From: Schizophyllum amplum
Taxonomy: Eukaryota > Basidiomycota > Agaricomycetes > Agaricales > Schizophyllaceae
DNA: 64,000 nucleotides
Direction of reading: 5' to 3'
Assembly: GCA_007026445.1 (NCBI GenBank)
Contig: VDMD01000005.1
Coordinates: 372,001-436,000, forward strand
Shown here: piece after piece, positions 22,402 through 33,380 of the stretch
Position numbering within the stretch: position 1 is the stretch's first letter
How the letters are laid out: each line of letters starts with the position of its first letter
Position numbers and translations under genes: made by a program
The notes under the pieces: generated by a model
The model's database searches: none
Seen by the model: the letters and a program-made list of their open reading frames with translations, nothing else
Told to the model about the DNA's origin: nothing

Positions 22402-24293
22402 CTACAACATCACGTGAGGCTTGGGTCCCAGGTCAAATTGCGAGACAACGCCGGTCTCGAAGCACATGAGCTTGTCGAGGAGGCGTTGGGGGAGGTAGGC
22501 GTCCTGTGGGGTGGTGAGTGGAGAAGGATTTCATAAGTGAAGAACGGACCTTCAAGCAGTACACAGCGAGTCGCCGTCGCGACTCGTCCGTGCCGTTTTG
22601 GAGTTCTGTGATAATGGAGTGGTGCACGTCTTCCTTCTGCTCGCCGAGGAACTGCGCGCAGACGGAATTGAGCGAGTAGCTACGAAGCTTGTGTTCGCGC
22701 TGCATGAACTGCAGGATATCGAGCTGCAAGCGACCATCCAGGGGAGTATCTTTTGAGTCGCGCTGTCCATACGCTTTGGATGAGAAATGCGTATCCTTTA
22801 CGACCGTTTGCTTGTCTGGAAAAGGGTCAGGGGACGTCTCGCAAAGTTCGGCAATTGAACGTACTTCTTAGCCGGCCAAGGAACGGGAACCTGTCGAGCT
22901 TCAGACTGCCCGCGCGATCCATGAGGTACGGGAAATCGAAGTTCGATATGTTGTATCCAATGACCACGTCCGGATCGACCTCCTCCACAAAGTCGCGCCA
23001 CTTCATCAGCATCTCCTTCTCCGTCTTGTACGACAGCACCTGACTCCCCACGATATGCGCGCACGAGTTGAGCGTAAACACGTTCCGCACGAACGGCTGC
23101 TGCTCGCCCTGCCGCGTCACCATGTTCGCGATCTGGATCACCGGGTCCACCTTTGCCTCGGGGAAGATGCCCTGCCGCCCGGCGCACTCGATGTCGAAGC
23201 TCAGGATGCGCAGCGGGGCGATGCGCTGCCACTTGCCATCCGGTGGGTGCGAGATGAAGGCGTCGTACCGGATGTTGACCTCGATCTGGCACTGCGACTT
23301 CTTGCGGTCGTCCTTGACGAGGCTGTACTTGCCGGCGGGGATCTCGATCCAGTTCATGCCGAGGACATGGGTGTCGATCATGAAGCGGAGGGTGTAGGCG
23401 ATGTTGCTCTCGTATGTCTTGACGGGGTCGCCAAGGGGGAAGAGGTTGTTGAAGTCGCATTCGCCGCGCTCGAAGACGCCTCTGCAGCGCGGCAACGACT
23501 TTGGCTCGGTGATGGTGAGCTTGATGAAGGGCGAGACGGCATCTCCCATGTAGCCCCATAGGCTTCTCTTCTTGACGATCTCGATATTGCGCACGGTGTG
23601 ACCCGTTATGTTCTAGACACTTGTGAGGGCGCTTCACGGTTGCGGTATGATAACGCACGTTCAGATAGTTCTTGAAGGAGTTGAGGTCGTCTTCGGTGAA
23701 GCCGCGAGGTTGCGCGACATAAAAGTAGGGCAGAAAATCCGTGATGATAGCAAGCACGCTGTGGCCGGCCTGACATGGTTATGAGCAGTTTGGCCGCTAT
23801 ATCTTTCGAGTGGCTCACGTCTGTCACGCCGAACATGCGAAGGATGGTCGTTCCAGAGTTGCGGTCGATCTCTTCCTCCACGTCAATCTGCTGGAAGACT
23901 GCAGATGGAGGTGAGGATTTGCCTTGGTCATAGTAGTCTCAGCGCACCAATTGCGTCGTTCTTCTCGTCTATGGGCGGCAGCGCAGGCCGTGCCCATGCA
24001 TCGGCGCCACCTTCGGCACCTGATGCGCGTCAGTAATCAGTCAGTCAAGCGCAGTTTGTGCACGCACCAACACCGTCCGCAGACTCATCCTTCAGCCTCT
24101 CCAAAACCTCTGCAAAGGAGGGCATGCCGGGCTGCGATGCGGAGAAGGGCTGTGACGGTTCCAGTTTCCGCTTCTTCGCTGCTGGCTCCATCTCAGAGTC
24201 CTCGGGCCTGTATAGGAAGCGTTTGGCGTCACTCAGGTCACATACACGGTACACTGACCTTGGGCGCGTAAGAGGAATGTTTTCCTTGGGCAT
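22402..24293 (-). pseudogene. Truncated second copy of POL3 (exonuclease half only)
   Basis: Starts with the same [12 protein letters not shown] and keeps every exon through the exonuclease domain ([22 protein letters not shown]) to LLDKLMCF, where homology ends at 22458. The frame then runs 15 codons into unrelated DNA ([15 protein letters not shown] and three more residues) and stops at 22402-22404. All polymerase motifs are missing. No frameshift or premature stop is seen in the retained half, and the coding differences from the full gene that I checked are synonymous. It shares a bidirectional promoter with the intact Nudix gene, so it may be transcribed. Whether it makes a protein is unknown. 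Confidence 0.85.
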
Positions 24294-24568
24294 TTTGCAG
24301 AAAATACGCGGTTCGATGTCTTGACGCGTCGGGGGAGGTGCAGAGTGACTAATAAACGCGTGTGGTCGTGTTTGCGCCAATGTCACATGAAAGCGCGTCA
24401 CGCATTGTACGCCCGTTCCGCTGGCCTGCTCTTGACTTTCATGTAGAACTCCCGCCAGTCCTTCTGGAACTAATTCCTTCGCTAAAGCCGCTATCAAGCA
24501 CACTATGACCTCTCCGATACTTGCTGGAAGCCAGTTCCTGTCCCTGCGCAAACCGTTCACTCCGCGCA
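22458..24568. repeat. Direct repeat, right copy (POL3 5' half plus Nudix 5' end)
   Basis: Partner of 10871-12938. This copy keeps about 43 bases of the POL3-Nudix intergenic region that the left copy lacks, and continues without a break into the intact Nudix gene. Confidence 0.93.
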
Positions 24569-25475
24569 TCCTTTCAGCGATCAGCCAAACTTTGAAAGCC
24601 CGCGCGCCTGCTGTCTGCTTTCCAACCGACTCCGAGCCTGTGCGCGGCCAGGCTGGAGTGCTAGTCCCACTCTGCAACGTTAACGAAGTGCCGGGGATCC
24701 TGTTTGAGGTCCGCGGCAAAGCCTTACGAACTCATTCTGGTGAAGTCAGGTAACTACATCTCGACTCGAATGGTCTAACGTTGAACGTCATCACTGCGCA
24801 GCTTCCCTGGTGGACGAGTAGATGATGTGCGTAAATGCACCCACCGAAATAGTGCTTGTTTGCTCACCTGTGATCAGACGGACGAGTCCATCCAGGATGC
24901 TGCACTGCGAGAAACACACGAAGAACTTGGGATCGTTCCAGGTCAAGTCCAAATACTGGGCGAGTTCGGCCCCTTCGAGCGTACCCTACGAGGCGACATG
25001 CGCGTATGGCCCTATGTCGTAAGTTATATTCCGTCCTTGATAGTTCGCCTTCCCATCCCGGTCACACATCCATCCCCGAGTGACTGACACCGCGCGTCAG
25101 GGCTTCATCCATCGTGACATTGCTCGCCCCCATTACGGACCCGACGACCCGCTCCCCTCTGTCGACCTGCACGCTATACGAGAGCAGAAGGCCCTCGCCG
25201 AAGTCGCCGACGTCTTCCACCTTCCCCTCGCCGAAATACAGCCACGTACCCGGCTGTCCTACTTCCGCGGCCATCAACCATACAATGCGGTCAACGTTTC
25301 CGATCTGGCAGCGCCAGGCAGATATGCAGCTATGACACGGAACTCCCCACTGCAGTCGGACGAGGACGACTCGGAGATGGGGGCGAGTGGGGATCCGGAG
25401 GCGAAGCTGGAGATTTGGGGACTGACGGGGTGGTATCTCACGTTGTTGACGCGCATAATGCAAGGTGATATGTGA
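24505..25475 (+). CDS. Nudix hydrolase, CoA diphosphatase (Pcd1/NUDT7)-like
   Basis: Four exons (24505-24749, 24802-24826, 24878-25018, 25101-25475). The Nudix box is assembled across two introns: FPGGRVDD, then TDESIQDAALRETHEELGI, fitting G-x5-E-x7-RE-x2-EE-x-G. The preceding FPGG and the length of about 260 residues suit the peroxisomal or mitochondrial CoA/nucleoside-diphosphate hydrolases, which cleave CoA to phosphopantetheine and 3',5'-ADP. No C-terminal SKL-type signal is present (it ends RIMQGDM). Exon 2 is only 25 bases. It is divergent from the truncated POL3 copy and converges on the second MFS gene. Substrate assignment is by family resemblance only. Confidence 0.85.
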
Positions 25476-25660
25476 TCTTCGGCTTGCATGAGGTGAGCTT
25501 GGGAATGTGCGCTGAGTTTCGGTTTGGGAAGTGAACTTAGCCAGTGAGATTGCCATCTGGTAAGGGAGTTCGACTTCAGCTCCTGGGCTCTCGCACAGAT
25601 TCTGTTATCAGTGTTGGGAATCTGTCTACCTTGGCTCCTGTTGTTGTTACAAATTGGGTA

Positions 25661-28443
25661 CTATAGCGGTTTTACAGTGGCCTCGACGACGGCGATCCCA
25701 TCGAGCTTGTCGAGGGACGTCTTCCGCGACGGGTCCGTACTATGATCTCCTACTATGACACTGTCTCCGTCTTCCGTAAGAGCTCTAGCCTTGGCTGCCA
25801 CCCTTCTGTCATCGCGGCGGGAAAAGTAGAGCGTGAGCATCGCGAACGCCACTGAAGGTAATTTGTCAGTCCCTTCGTCGTCCTTTCCCGCGATGAACTT
25901 ACTCATCCCGACCATGATGCAAGCGGTCGTAATGTTGCCCTTGAGCACCCTTTTGCTCAAGTCAGTATCCTGGATGTCCGAAAGAATAATGCGCCATACC
26001 TTGGCTGTTCGACCTGCGGGATGATAACGCTAATGGTCATGGTCGAATAAGTCCCTTCATGCATCATGCATGAACAAGCGTACGCACATCGGCAGCCACG
26101 CCTGGAAGACGTAGGCGAAAGTATTGCAGCATGCAACGACAAATGAGCGCTCTGGATATGCACCGGTCAGCGCTGCAGGAGCGATTGCATCGGACGAGCA
26201 CACGCACTTTCGCTGTCATCGCTAGTGAGCTCGTTGGCCCACGTTAGGATAATCCCAGATAGGCCGCTAGTGATATGGGTCTAGAGCTTCGGTCAGACGC
26301 GTTACACATGACAGAACCGCAACGGACACACCATATAGTACAATGCCCACCGTCTTGCTATGTGACTGTAAACCGGCGTGGCGGCTAGCGCAATAACAAC
26401 TGCCATGTTCCAGCACTTAGTTATCGCTGTTAGCAACATAGACAGCGAGGATCAGAAAACACGCGCGCATCGCACGAACTCACCCCCGCAAACAGTATCG
26501 GCGGCCACCGCTTCTGTATCGCATCCGACCACCATGCCCACACCAGAGCTGTGTAACCATGTCAGCGACCAATTCAGGCGCGTATACGGCGCGCGGACGT
26601 CAAGGTGCACATCTTGAAAACCTACGTACTCGTTATGGCCTGCAGCACGTTTTGCCCTAGCGGGTACGTGTTAATTTGCCCGATGGTGAAGGCGCGTCCG
26701 TGCTCTTCGACGGTGAAGCTCTTGAACCAGAATATCATGGATTGCGCCGGGTAGCTGCCGTTGTTGAACTAAGCAAAATGATATGGACGGTGCACAGAGC
26801 CTGTAGACAGCGATAGCGGCGTACAAGGATGTATACTACATAGATGTCAGCTTGTGCAATGGAAAAGCTACTGTAGTAAACGTACATGGGACGAGCGTGT
26901 AGAGGTGCCATGTTGTGAAGAAGCCGAGGACCTTGAAGGCGAATGTCAATTTTCAAATAAAAAATCGACGAAGCCATTCTCACCTTAGCCTTCGTGTAAT
27001 GTGCAGGCGGCTTCCTGCCAATCTTCTCCACCCTCTCGTTGGCTATGCGCAGCTGCTCCTCAGTATACAGGAACGACGGCTTCGTGTTACTAGGATGATC
27101 TGTGCATGAATATCAGCGATCCACGTTCATAACTGGCAGTCGAGTCGTGAACATACCCGGCATGATGACAAACCCAAGCAGCGCGATAGGTATCGTTATG
27201 ATTCCGTCAATGACGAACAGCCCTGTTCGGTCGCGTTAAGTCATGCCGCTGCAGGAATACGAAAAGACCACGTACATTTCCATCCTGGCAAGCCGCGGAC
27301 GCCATTCAGTCCGTTGTAAGCCCCCTATCAGACCACCTACTCAGCCGGCCTCCTCGTGTCTCGCATACCAGAAGACATACCGTCTGCAGAAATCCACTAA
27401 ACATCGGCCCGATGGCACTGGCGGTCTACAGTCCACGTAAGTCTATGAACATGTTGTGTAGTAGATACTAGCTCAACTCACATGGAAGATACACGCGCGT
27501 TTAGCGAGCTCCTCGCCCTTATACCAGCTGCCGATCACGTATGATATGGCCGGGTAGAACGTGGATTCCGCAAGGCCTGTAAAAGAAAATCGTTAGTCGA
27601 AATGATAACGATGGACGAGCAGGAAGGACGCCAGCGAGCGAGCGGTAAGGACGCACCAACGAAGAAGCGGATCGCAACAACGCTGCTGAAGTTCGTAGTG
27701 GTCGCTAACACCATGGTCAGGACGCTCCAGATGAGTTCCATTGCGGGGATCTGCGATCCTGGGTCAGACCGATAAGACTAGGCGGTGACAGGGTTGCACT
27801 CACCCAAATGGAGGGCCGAATGCGAGTGATGAGCAAGCTGGAGGGTCGAGTCGGTGAGCTGGCGTAGACAGGATGGCTGAGACAAACGCACTTGGATGGA
27901 ATCTGCCCTATAACGTAGCCGCATGTCCACGCCGTCGTGATGTAGTTGAGGTCGTTGCCGGTGCTGGAGGCCGTTATAGTCAAGTCCTATGGGCAGATGG
28001 CGTACGTACAGTCCGAGACTGTTGCAGGTATGTATCAGTAAGGCGGTAGCAGGGGCAATGAAGACGCAGACGCACTCTTCCTTCATACCAGAGACGTAGG
28101 CGTTCTGAGAAATCATCAATGACATTGAACAGAGGATGGAGGACAGCATGCTGACCGTGATGTTCTGCTGGTCGAGGTACGTAAAGCAACGCCTGGTATA
28201 AGTATCGTTGCACACAAGTAGATGCCCAAAGAGACTTATTTGCTGAAGTACGACAGCGCAGCGTAAGTCAGGAGGCAGCAGTCCAGCTTGAAGAGAAAGC
28301 GCCGCTCTTCCGGGGGCTTGTCCCATGTATCCCTGCGCGCAGAGGTAAGGTCAACCAGGCCACTCATAGTCAATCACTCACCAGACATAGCTCGTCCAAG
28401 GTCGTCGCTGCTTCAGCTCGCTCGCGCTACCAGCAGATGACAT
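25661..28443 (-). CDS. MFS transporter, anion:cation symporter family (second paralogue)
   Basis: Starts MSSAGSASELKQRRPW at 28443 and ends VEATVKPL at 25661. It shares exon-by-exon structure and motifs with the gene at 744-3436 (QQNIT, NAYVSGMKE, GNDLNYITTAWTCGY, GRKPPAHYTKAK, NNGSYP). It includes the same 9-base exon (28010-28018), the same 11-base exon (26825-26835) and the same AT-AC intron (28181-28239). At the two places where the first copy has GC-AG introns this copy has GTGAGT donors. The cytoplasmic C-terminal tail is diverged. It stands head to head with the oxygenase at 29551. The likely substrate is a small carboxylate or vitamin, unproven. Confidence 0.87.
28181..28239 (-). other. 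AT-AC intron in MFS transporter (second copy)
   Basis: On the minus strand, AGC AA is followed by ATAAGTCT and the intron ends CTTTAC before GTACCTCGAC. Removal gives F-S-K-Y-L-D exactly as in the first copy. The length is 59 bases against 56, and the interiors are unrelated apart from the splice ends, so the terminal dinucleotides have been kept while the rest diverged. Confidence 0.75.
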
Positions 28444-29550
28444 GGTTGACGGGGACGTTAAAAGAACGACTCCGAGGTGCGTGAGAGGTGAATCAGCATA
28501 TAAGCCGGCTCTTTTGGCGCTAATCGTCAGTGTAGCAAGCGCACATCATCAGGCAGGAGTGCGCGGTGATCTTTCACAGCCGGAAGCAAGCGCGGTGAGT
28601 GCACGCACATACGCGCACATTTCTGTGTGCTATGGCGTCAGCCTGGCTGGGACGCTTCGCCCTGAAGCCACGGACGGTCAGACGCCGCCATTTGCAGATA
28701 AAAGGGAGATAAGATGTCCGCTGCTCCCGCTCCGTACTTCTGGCCGGCGGCCGGTGCGAGAGCAGGGCGCTGCGGCGGATATTCGAAGGCTCTTCGTGGT
28801 ATTGCGTGATAGATTCAAAATATGAGCCCCTTCTCAGCCAGGGCGCCTGCAGCTTGTTAATGAGGCTTATAACCGAATGCTTGCTGTATACTGTGCGCGA
28901 AGATTCAGCGATAAAAGAGATTGAAGAGCGATTCAAAAGCGTTCTCTCGGCGGTTGAATCGAAAAGAAAACAACAACGTCCAATTTCCCACGGTCATCGA
29001 CATCGTCCAACCCCAGGCCCGGCCTTCCGCAGGATGTTGACCGCTTGGTTGGACCTTACCTCCACGGTCGACCGCCAACAGGTCCACTCACTCCCACGAA
29101 ACGAAGTCCGGGCCCCTTGCTACCTCGCTTATCTCACTAAGCGCAGAAGACAATGTGCGTTCCGCAAACCCAATACCACGGCCAGTCGCCACCCTTGTTG
29201 ATGCAATTCTGCCGACTGCCACCTGGTCCTCTGAGGGTTTGCAGAGGCCCCATTGTTCACCCCAAATGATTCAACCGTGGCTTCCCAGCTACATCTCACC
29301 ATTGCGCTCGTCCCTTCGCTCACTCTGCCCCGCTGATACGAAATGAGATTCTCTGTGCATGCCATCGTGAGGTGCGATGGTGCCATTGCGAGCTGCTGAC
29401 TGGTCTAGCAGCGATAGGCAGTCAACTGATGATGGTAATCGTGTCGCTCTCCGTTCCATCGCGCGTATCGGCCGCGGTGTGTTATATAAATGTCTGTACC
29501 TCCCAAGATGCGCCAACGCTACTGCCAGACAGACAACGTGAACAATTGCA
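28444..29550. other. Divergent intergenic region, MFS / oxygenase
   Basis: 1.1 kb between two divergently read genes. The right end holds the oxygenase promoter (separate entry). I see no gene in the rest. Confidence 0.5.
29359..29490 (+). promoter_or_regulatory. Promoter of first 2OG oxygenase, shared with its paralogue
   Basis: Contains GCCATCGTGAGGTG followed by CGATGGTG, whose inner part is an inverted repeat (CCATC...GATGG). The same block sits upstream of the paralogue at 43384. A single GGTGCCATT..GCTGCTGA unit follows, then CTAGCAGCGATA, and TATATAAA at 29483-29490, 61 bases before the ATG. Confidence 0.6.
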
Positions 29551-31260
29551 ATGCCGGTCGCCATACCACCCCTCGGTTCCTACGACCACGTCCCCGAGAC
29601 GAAGGTATGCATCACGGTCTCTTTGTCTTCTCTAGCTGCAATTCGCGCGTGATTGACCTTCCTTTCTCTCTTCGCCTACAGGAGAACCTCGACTGGGCCG
29701 AGCTCGTCACCGTCGATCTCAGCACGTACAATACCCCCAACGGGAAGCAAGAGCTTGCCAAGGAACTGATCAAGGCCATCCGCGAGAAGGGTTTCTTCTA
29801 CGTCAAGGGCTTCGATATCCCGCAGGAGAAGGTCAACCGTCAGTTCGCACTCGGCAAGCAGTTCTACGAGCTCCCGCTAGAGGAGAAGGCAAAGTATACG
29901 CCAGAGCTTGGTACAGATCGTGGCCTCAGATGTCTCATCCGCGTACTTATTGGCTTGACAGAGCAGGGCAAGATCAATGGCTACGTACCGGCTGGGCGTC
30001 GGATGTACATCTGAAGGCGTCTTCGTGTTAGCGAAAGCTCATGAAATCTTTCTTGCAGTATCGACCCGGAAACCGGCATTCGCGACCGGACGGAGAGCTA
30101 CAATATCCCCAGTAAGTTCTGGTGTTCATATTCTGCGATCCCATTCTCACGCTTCCCAAGAATTTACTGAGGACTTCAAACACGAGCACCATTCTATCAT
30201 ACAGGAGCGTCTCTCCGAGATCGAGGACTTCGCGAAGGTACGCACATACCTACCTAATTTCCTATCTTCCTCTTCACTGACATGCGGTGCAGTCTCTGCA
30301 TTCCAAGGTCTTGGACCCGCTCTACACGCTCCTCGCAATTGCGCTGGAGCTCCCTGAGGATCACTTCACCAAGATTCATTCCTATGATATCAAGAGCGAA
30401 GTGCGCCGTCCTTTACGTATCACCCGTGCTCCTGCTTATTGACGTCTCTCTTAGGACCACTTCCGCTACATGAAGTACAGCAAGCGGCCAGCCGAGGAGA
30501 ACGCGCGTATCAAGGCATGGAGCTACGGGCACACCGGTGAGTTGTCTCTCTGAACATCTCCCGAGGTCGCCCAATGCTGACTCACTAGCGCAGACCTCGG
30601 CAGCTTCACCCTCCTCTTCCGCCAGCCTGTCGCCGCGCTGCAGATCCGCGACCCGTTGACGGACGAGTGGAAGTGGGTAAAACCACAGGACGCAACCATC
30701 ACCGTCAACTCGTGCGACGCACTATCGTTCCTTACCGGTGGCTACGTCAGGAGCACAATCCACAGGTGCTTCGGTCATGATCTGTTTTGAAAGATGTACT
30801 GATGCAAACTGCAAGGGTGACCGTACCACCCAAGGACCAGCAGCACGTCGACCGTCTCGGCCTGCTCTACTTCTCGCGGTAAGTCATATCAACGTCTTCT
30901 TACGCCAGCCACTCAGCATTCAACAGCCCGCACAACCACGTCCAGCTCAAGACTGCCACCGAGTCACCGGTTCTTCGACGGGAGGGCTACCTCCAGAACG
31001 AGTTCGAGAAGAGCGGGAACCCCGTCCCTACCATGGAGGGTGAGTTGCGTCGGCGCTCTCCTTTGAACGAGCTGTCCTCTGACCCCAACCTCGCAGAATG
31101 GACGTTCAGCAAGCAGAAGTGGCAGCGCAACCGCAAGAACGACCCGAAGAACTACACGGCGACCATCTTGCCTGGGTTCCAGGAGCAGGTGTACGACAAG
31201 GAATTGCAGGCGGTGCTGAAGACGCAGGAAGCGTTGAAGGCGCAGGAAGCGGCGGCGTAG
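29551..31260 (+). CDS. 2-oxoglutarate/Fe(II) oxygenase, isopenicillin N synthase-like (paralogue A)
   Basis: Cytosolic non-haem iron oxygenase. The N-terminal DIOX_N region has AIREKGFFYVKGFDIPQE and QFYELPLEEKAKYTPE. The iron ligands are H and D of GHTDLGSFTLLFRQ and the H of STIHRVTVPP. The expected R-x-S co-substrate motif appears as DRLGLLYF, with Arg kept and Gly in place of Ser, and the paralogue has the same. It starts MPVAIPPLGSYDHVPETK (exon 29551-29604) and ends QEALKAQEAAA, about 10 exons. The substrate is unknown. Neighbours are an MFS permease (divergent) and a Gfo/Idh/MocA dehydrogenase (same strand, 306 bases on), which suggests a small catabolic or modification cluster (inference). 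Confidence 0.88.
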
Positions 31261-31566
31261 AGTCCTTTTGTTGAAGCTCGATGGAACGGGGATCACTTAC
31301 ACACCTCAGGGTATATGTACTGATTTTATATGTGACGGTTGTAGTATTTTTGCAAACAAGTCGGCTCGTTTAAGTACATTAATGCCGTCCTCTAACTTCA
31401 AGTCCTCGAGTTGAGACGGAAGACGCATGTGACTTATCACGAGATCTCGGTTCAAGTTCGGCGGGTGCACAGAGGCACAGCGCGTAATTGAATCATTCTT
31501 GCAGAACACCCTCATCTTGCTCACTGTATCACTGTATCCTGTCCTTGGCACGCAGTGTTCAATAGC
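31261..31566. other. Short intergenic region, no gene seen
   Basis: Separates two genes read in the same direction. It should hold the oxygenase terminator and the dehydrogenase promoter; no clear TATA box was found. Confidence 0.45.
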
Positions 31567-33125
31567 ATGTCCTCCCTGACTCCCTTCGTGTTTAGGTGGG
31601 GAATTATCTCCACCGGCGCGATCGCCACCAAGTTCGTCGAGGTAAGCTTCATATTTCACATCTGCAACTGCCCTTGAGAGCTTACACATATGACACTACA
31701 CTCTCAGGACCTCCTGGTCGATCCAAAGACGTGAGTGCTAGCATACCCTGCTCATCGGGCTTACTGATTCATGTGCGGCCAGCCGGGATGTGCACGATGT
31801 GGCGCACAAGATTGCTGCTGTCGGCTCGCGTAGCGTAGCGAAGGCTCAGGAATTCATCGACGCAAAGGCGAAGGGCGATGAAACTATCAAGGCCTACGGT
31901 TCATACGACGAGCTTTATGCGGACCCCGTAAGTCCTCTCGTTCGCCTCAATTAAGCAATCGGGACTGACAAGATAGCAAAGGACGTGGACGGGGTGTACA
32001 TCGGTAAGCCAGCGCGAGTTGGACAAAGAGGCTGAATGAATGACAAGATATAAAACAGGCACACCGCATACGTTCCACTACGCGAACGCGCTCGACGCGC
32101 TGAAGGCGAAGAAGCATGTTCTGTGCGAGAAGCCCGTGACGTGCAACGCCGCCGAGCTGCGCGCACTCATCGCTGCGGCGAAGGAAAACGGCGTGTTCTT
32201 CATGGAGGCGCTGTGGACACGCTTCCAGCCGCTCAGCCTCGAGATCAAACGCCTCGCGTACAGCGGCGAGCTGGGCCTTCCCATCGCGCTACACGCTGAT
32301 TTATCGGGCGACTTTGATATCGAAAGTGAGTGACGCGGAGCTGATTGGCTCAATTGGAGAAGTCTGCATGAAAGAAATACGCAGATATCCCGATGACACA
32401 CCGGATTCTGGATCCCATGCTCGGCGGAGGCGCGCTGCTGGATCTGTGAGCTTACAATCCATTGGTACGCGTAAGGATGCTCATTTGTACCACAGGGGTC
32501 CTTACCCGCTAATCTGGGTGCGCGTCGCGCCCCTCTCCGTGTAACGCAACACTGCTCACTACACTCTCAGGCCATCATGCTCCTCTTCGAGCACCCTGCC
32601 AACGAGGGCGCGCAGCCCAGCAGCATCGCCGGCTCCATGCTCAAGACCCCGCGCACGGGCGTCGACAGCAACACCGCCTTCACGCTCACGTTCGACGCGG
32701 CGAAGTTGCACGCGCAGGCGCACCTCACCTGCAGCACGAACCTGCATGCGGTGGACCCCGGGGTCACGGTGCGCTTTCAGCGCGGGACAATCCGCGTGGC
32801 CAAGCCGATCTACTGCCCGAGGGCCTTCACAGTAGAGCACTTGAACGCGAAGGGCGAGGTGGTGAAGCGGGAGGAGCACACGGCGGAGTACGTCGGGGGC
32901 GGGTGGCATTTCCAGGCAGACGAGGTGGCGCGGTGTGTGCGGGACGGGAAGACGGAGAGCGAGCAGTGGGGGCATGGAAAGAGTATTTTGGAAATGGAGA
33001 TTTTTGACGAGGTGCGTTTTTGTGTTGCCGGGGATGAGGATGTTAGACAAGGGCTGACGTGTGGACAGGTGCGCAAGCAGGGTGGATACAAGTTCCCGCC
33101 AGGCGTGGAGAAGGTTACGCAGTAA
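31567..33125 (+). CDS. Gfo/Idh/MocA oxidoreductase, dihydrodiol/D-xylose dehydrogenase-like (paralogue A)
   Basis: NAD(P)-dependent dehydrogenase of sugars or trans-dihydrodiols. The Rossmann start is WGIISTGAIATKFVED; VGSRSVAKAQEFI and YGSYDELYADPDVDGVYIG follow; the catalytic lysine is in KHVLCEKPVTCN; the C-terminal domain has FFMEALWTRFQPLS, DPMLGGGALLDLGPYPLIW and ends GVEKVTQ. About 8 exons. One acceptor is chosen as AAAG (before GACGTGGACGG) because the nearer TAG breaks the frame. The start MSSLTPFVFRWG agrees with paralogue B (MSSPTPFVFKWG). Family membership is firm; the substrate is not. Confidence 0.9.
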
Positions 33126-33284
33126 GCGGGTGAAGCGCTGCAACTGTGAATTGTGTAACGCACGAACATGTACAACATTTCGTGAATCTGATTTGTGTGA
33201 TGAACCAGTTTTCGAATAGCTCTCGACCTGGTCTGGCCGTAAAATCATGCCATGCACGGGACAGCCTCAGATATCTCACCTCTG

Positions 33285-33360
33285 TTTGAGCATATTCGAT
33301 GATTCTTATCTCGTTGGAAGCGCTAGAGACGGCGCACCGAGTACCGTAGATGTATTTGCT
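33285..33360 (-). pseudogene. Remnant of a second HNH-like gene
   Basis: Minus-strand reading YGTRCAVSSASNEIRIIEYA resembles the N-terminal region of the neighbouring gene (YRTRCVVSRATDKLTLLEYV) and is followed by a donor-like GTGAGA. It lies just past that gene's stop codon, in another frame, so it looks like what is left of a tandem copy. Confidence 0.45.
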
Positions 33361-33380
33361 GGCATCATCAGCTCGGAGAG

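Larger units (their letters stand above)
12939..22457. other. 9.5-kb gene-poor block between the two direct repeats
   Basis: No conserved protein-coding gene is recognisable on either strand. Open frames here follow base composition and lack domains. Content from left to right: purine-rich tract, pyrimidine-rich minisatellite, 26- and 18-base tandem repeats, mixed GC-rich sequence with many CGACG-like words (15.0-19.2 kb), a hairpin cluster (19.5-19.8 kb), a degenerate satellite (20.2-21.3 kb), a TATAAAA-containing segment near 22075 and a long hairpin at 22301. Several GTGAGT...CAG pairs at 19.2-19.7 kb look like introns of a transcribed, possibly non-coding unit. A minus-strand frame at about 16.5-16.8 kb reads smoothly but matches nothing I know. 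Confidence 0.7.

Noticed and set aside
12939..22457. LTR retrotransposon or Helitron as the source of the 9.5-kb block
   Set aside because: No reverse transcriptase, integrase, RepHel or CTRR-3' end pattern was recognised, and the flanking repeats are POL3/Nudix sequence, not LTRs.
27778..28326. Long unspliced frame over the start of the second MFS gene
   Set aside because: It reads through the AT-AC intron and others in the wrong frame. The spliced reading matches the transporter family.
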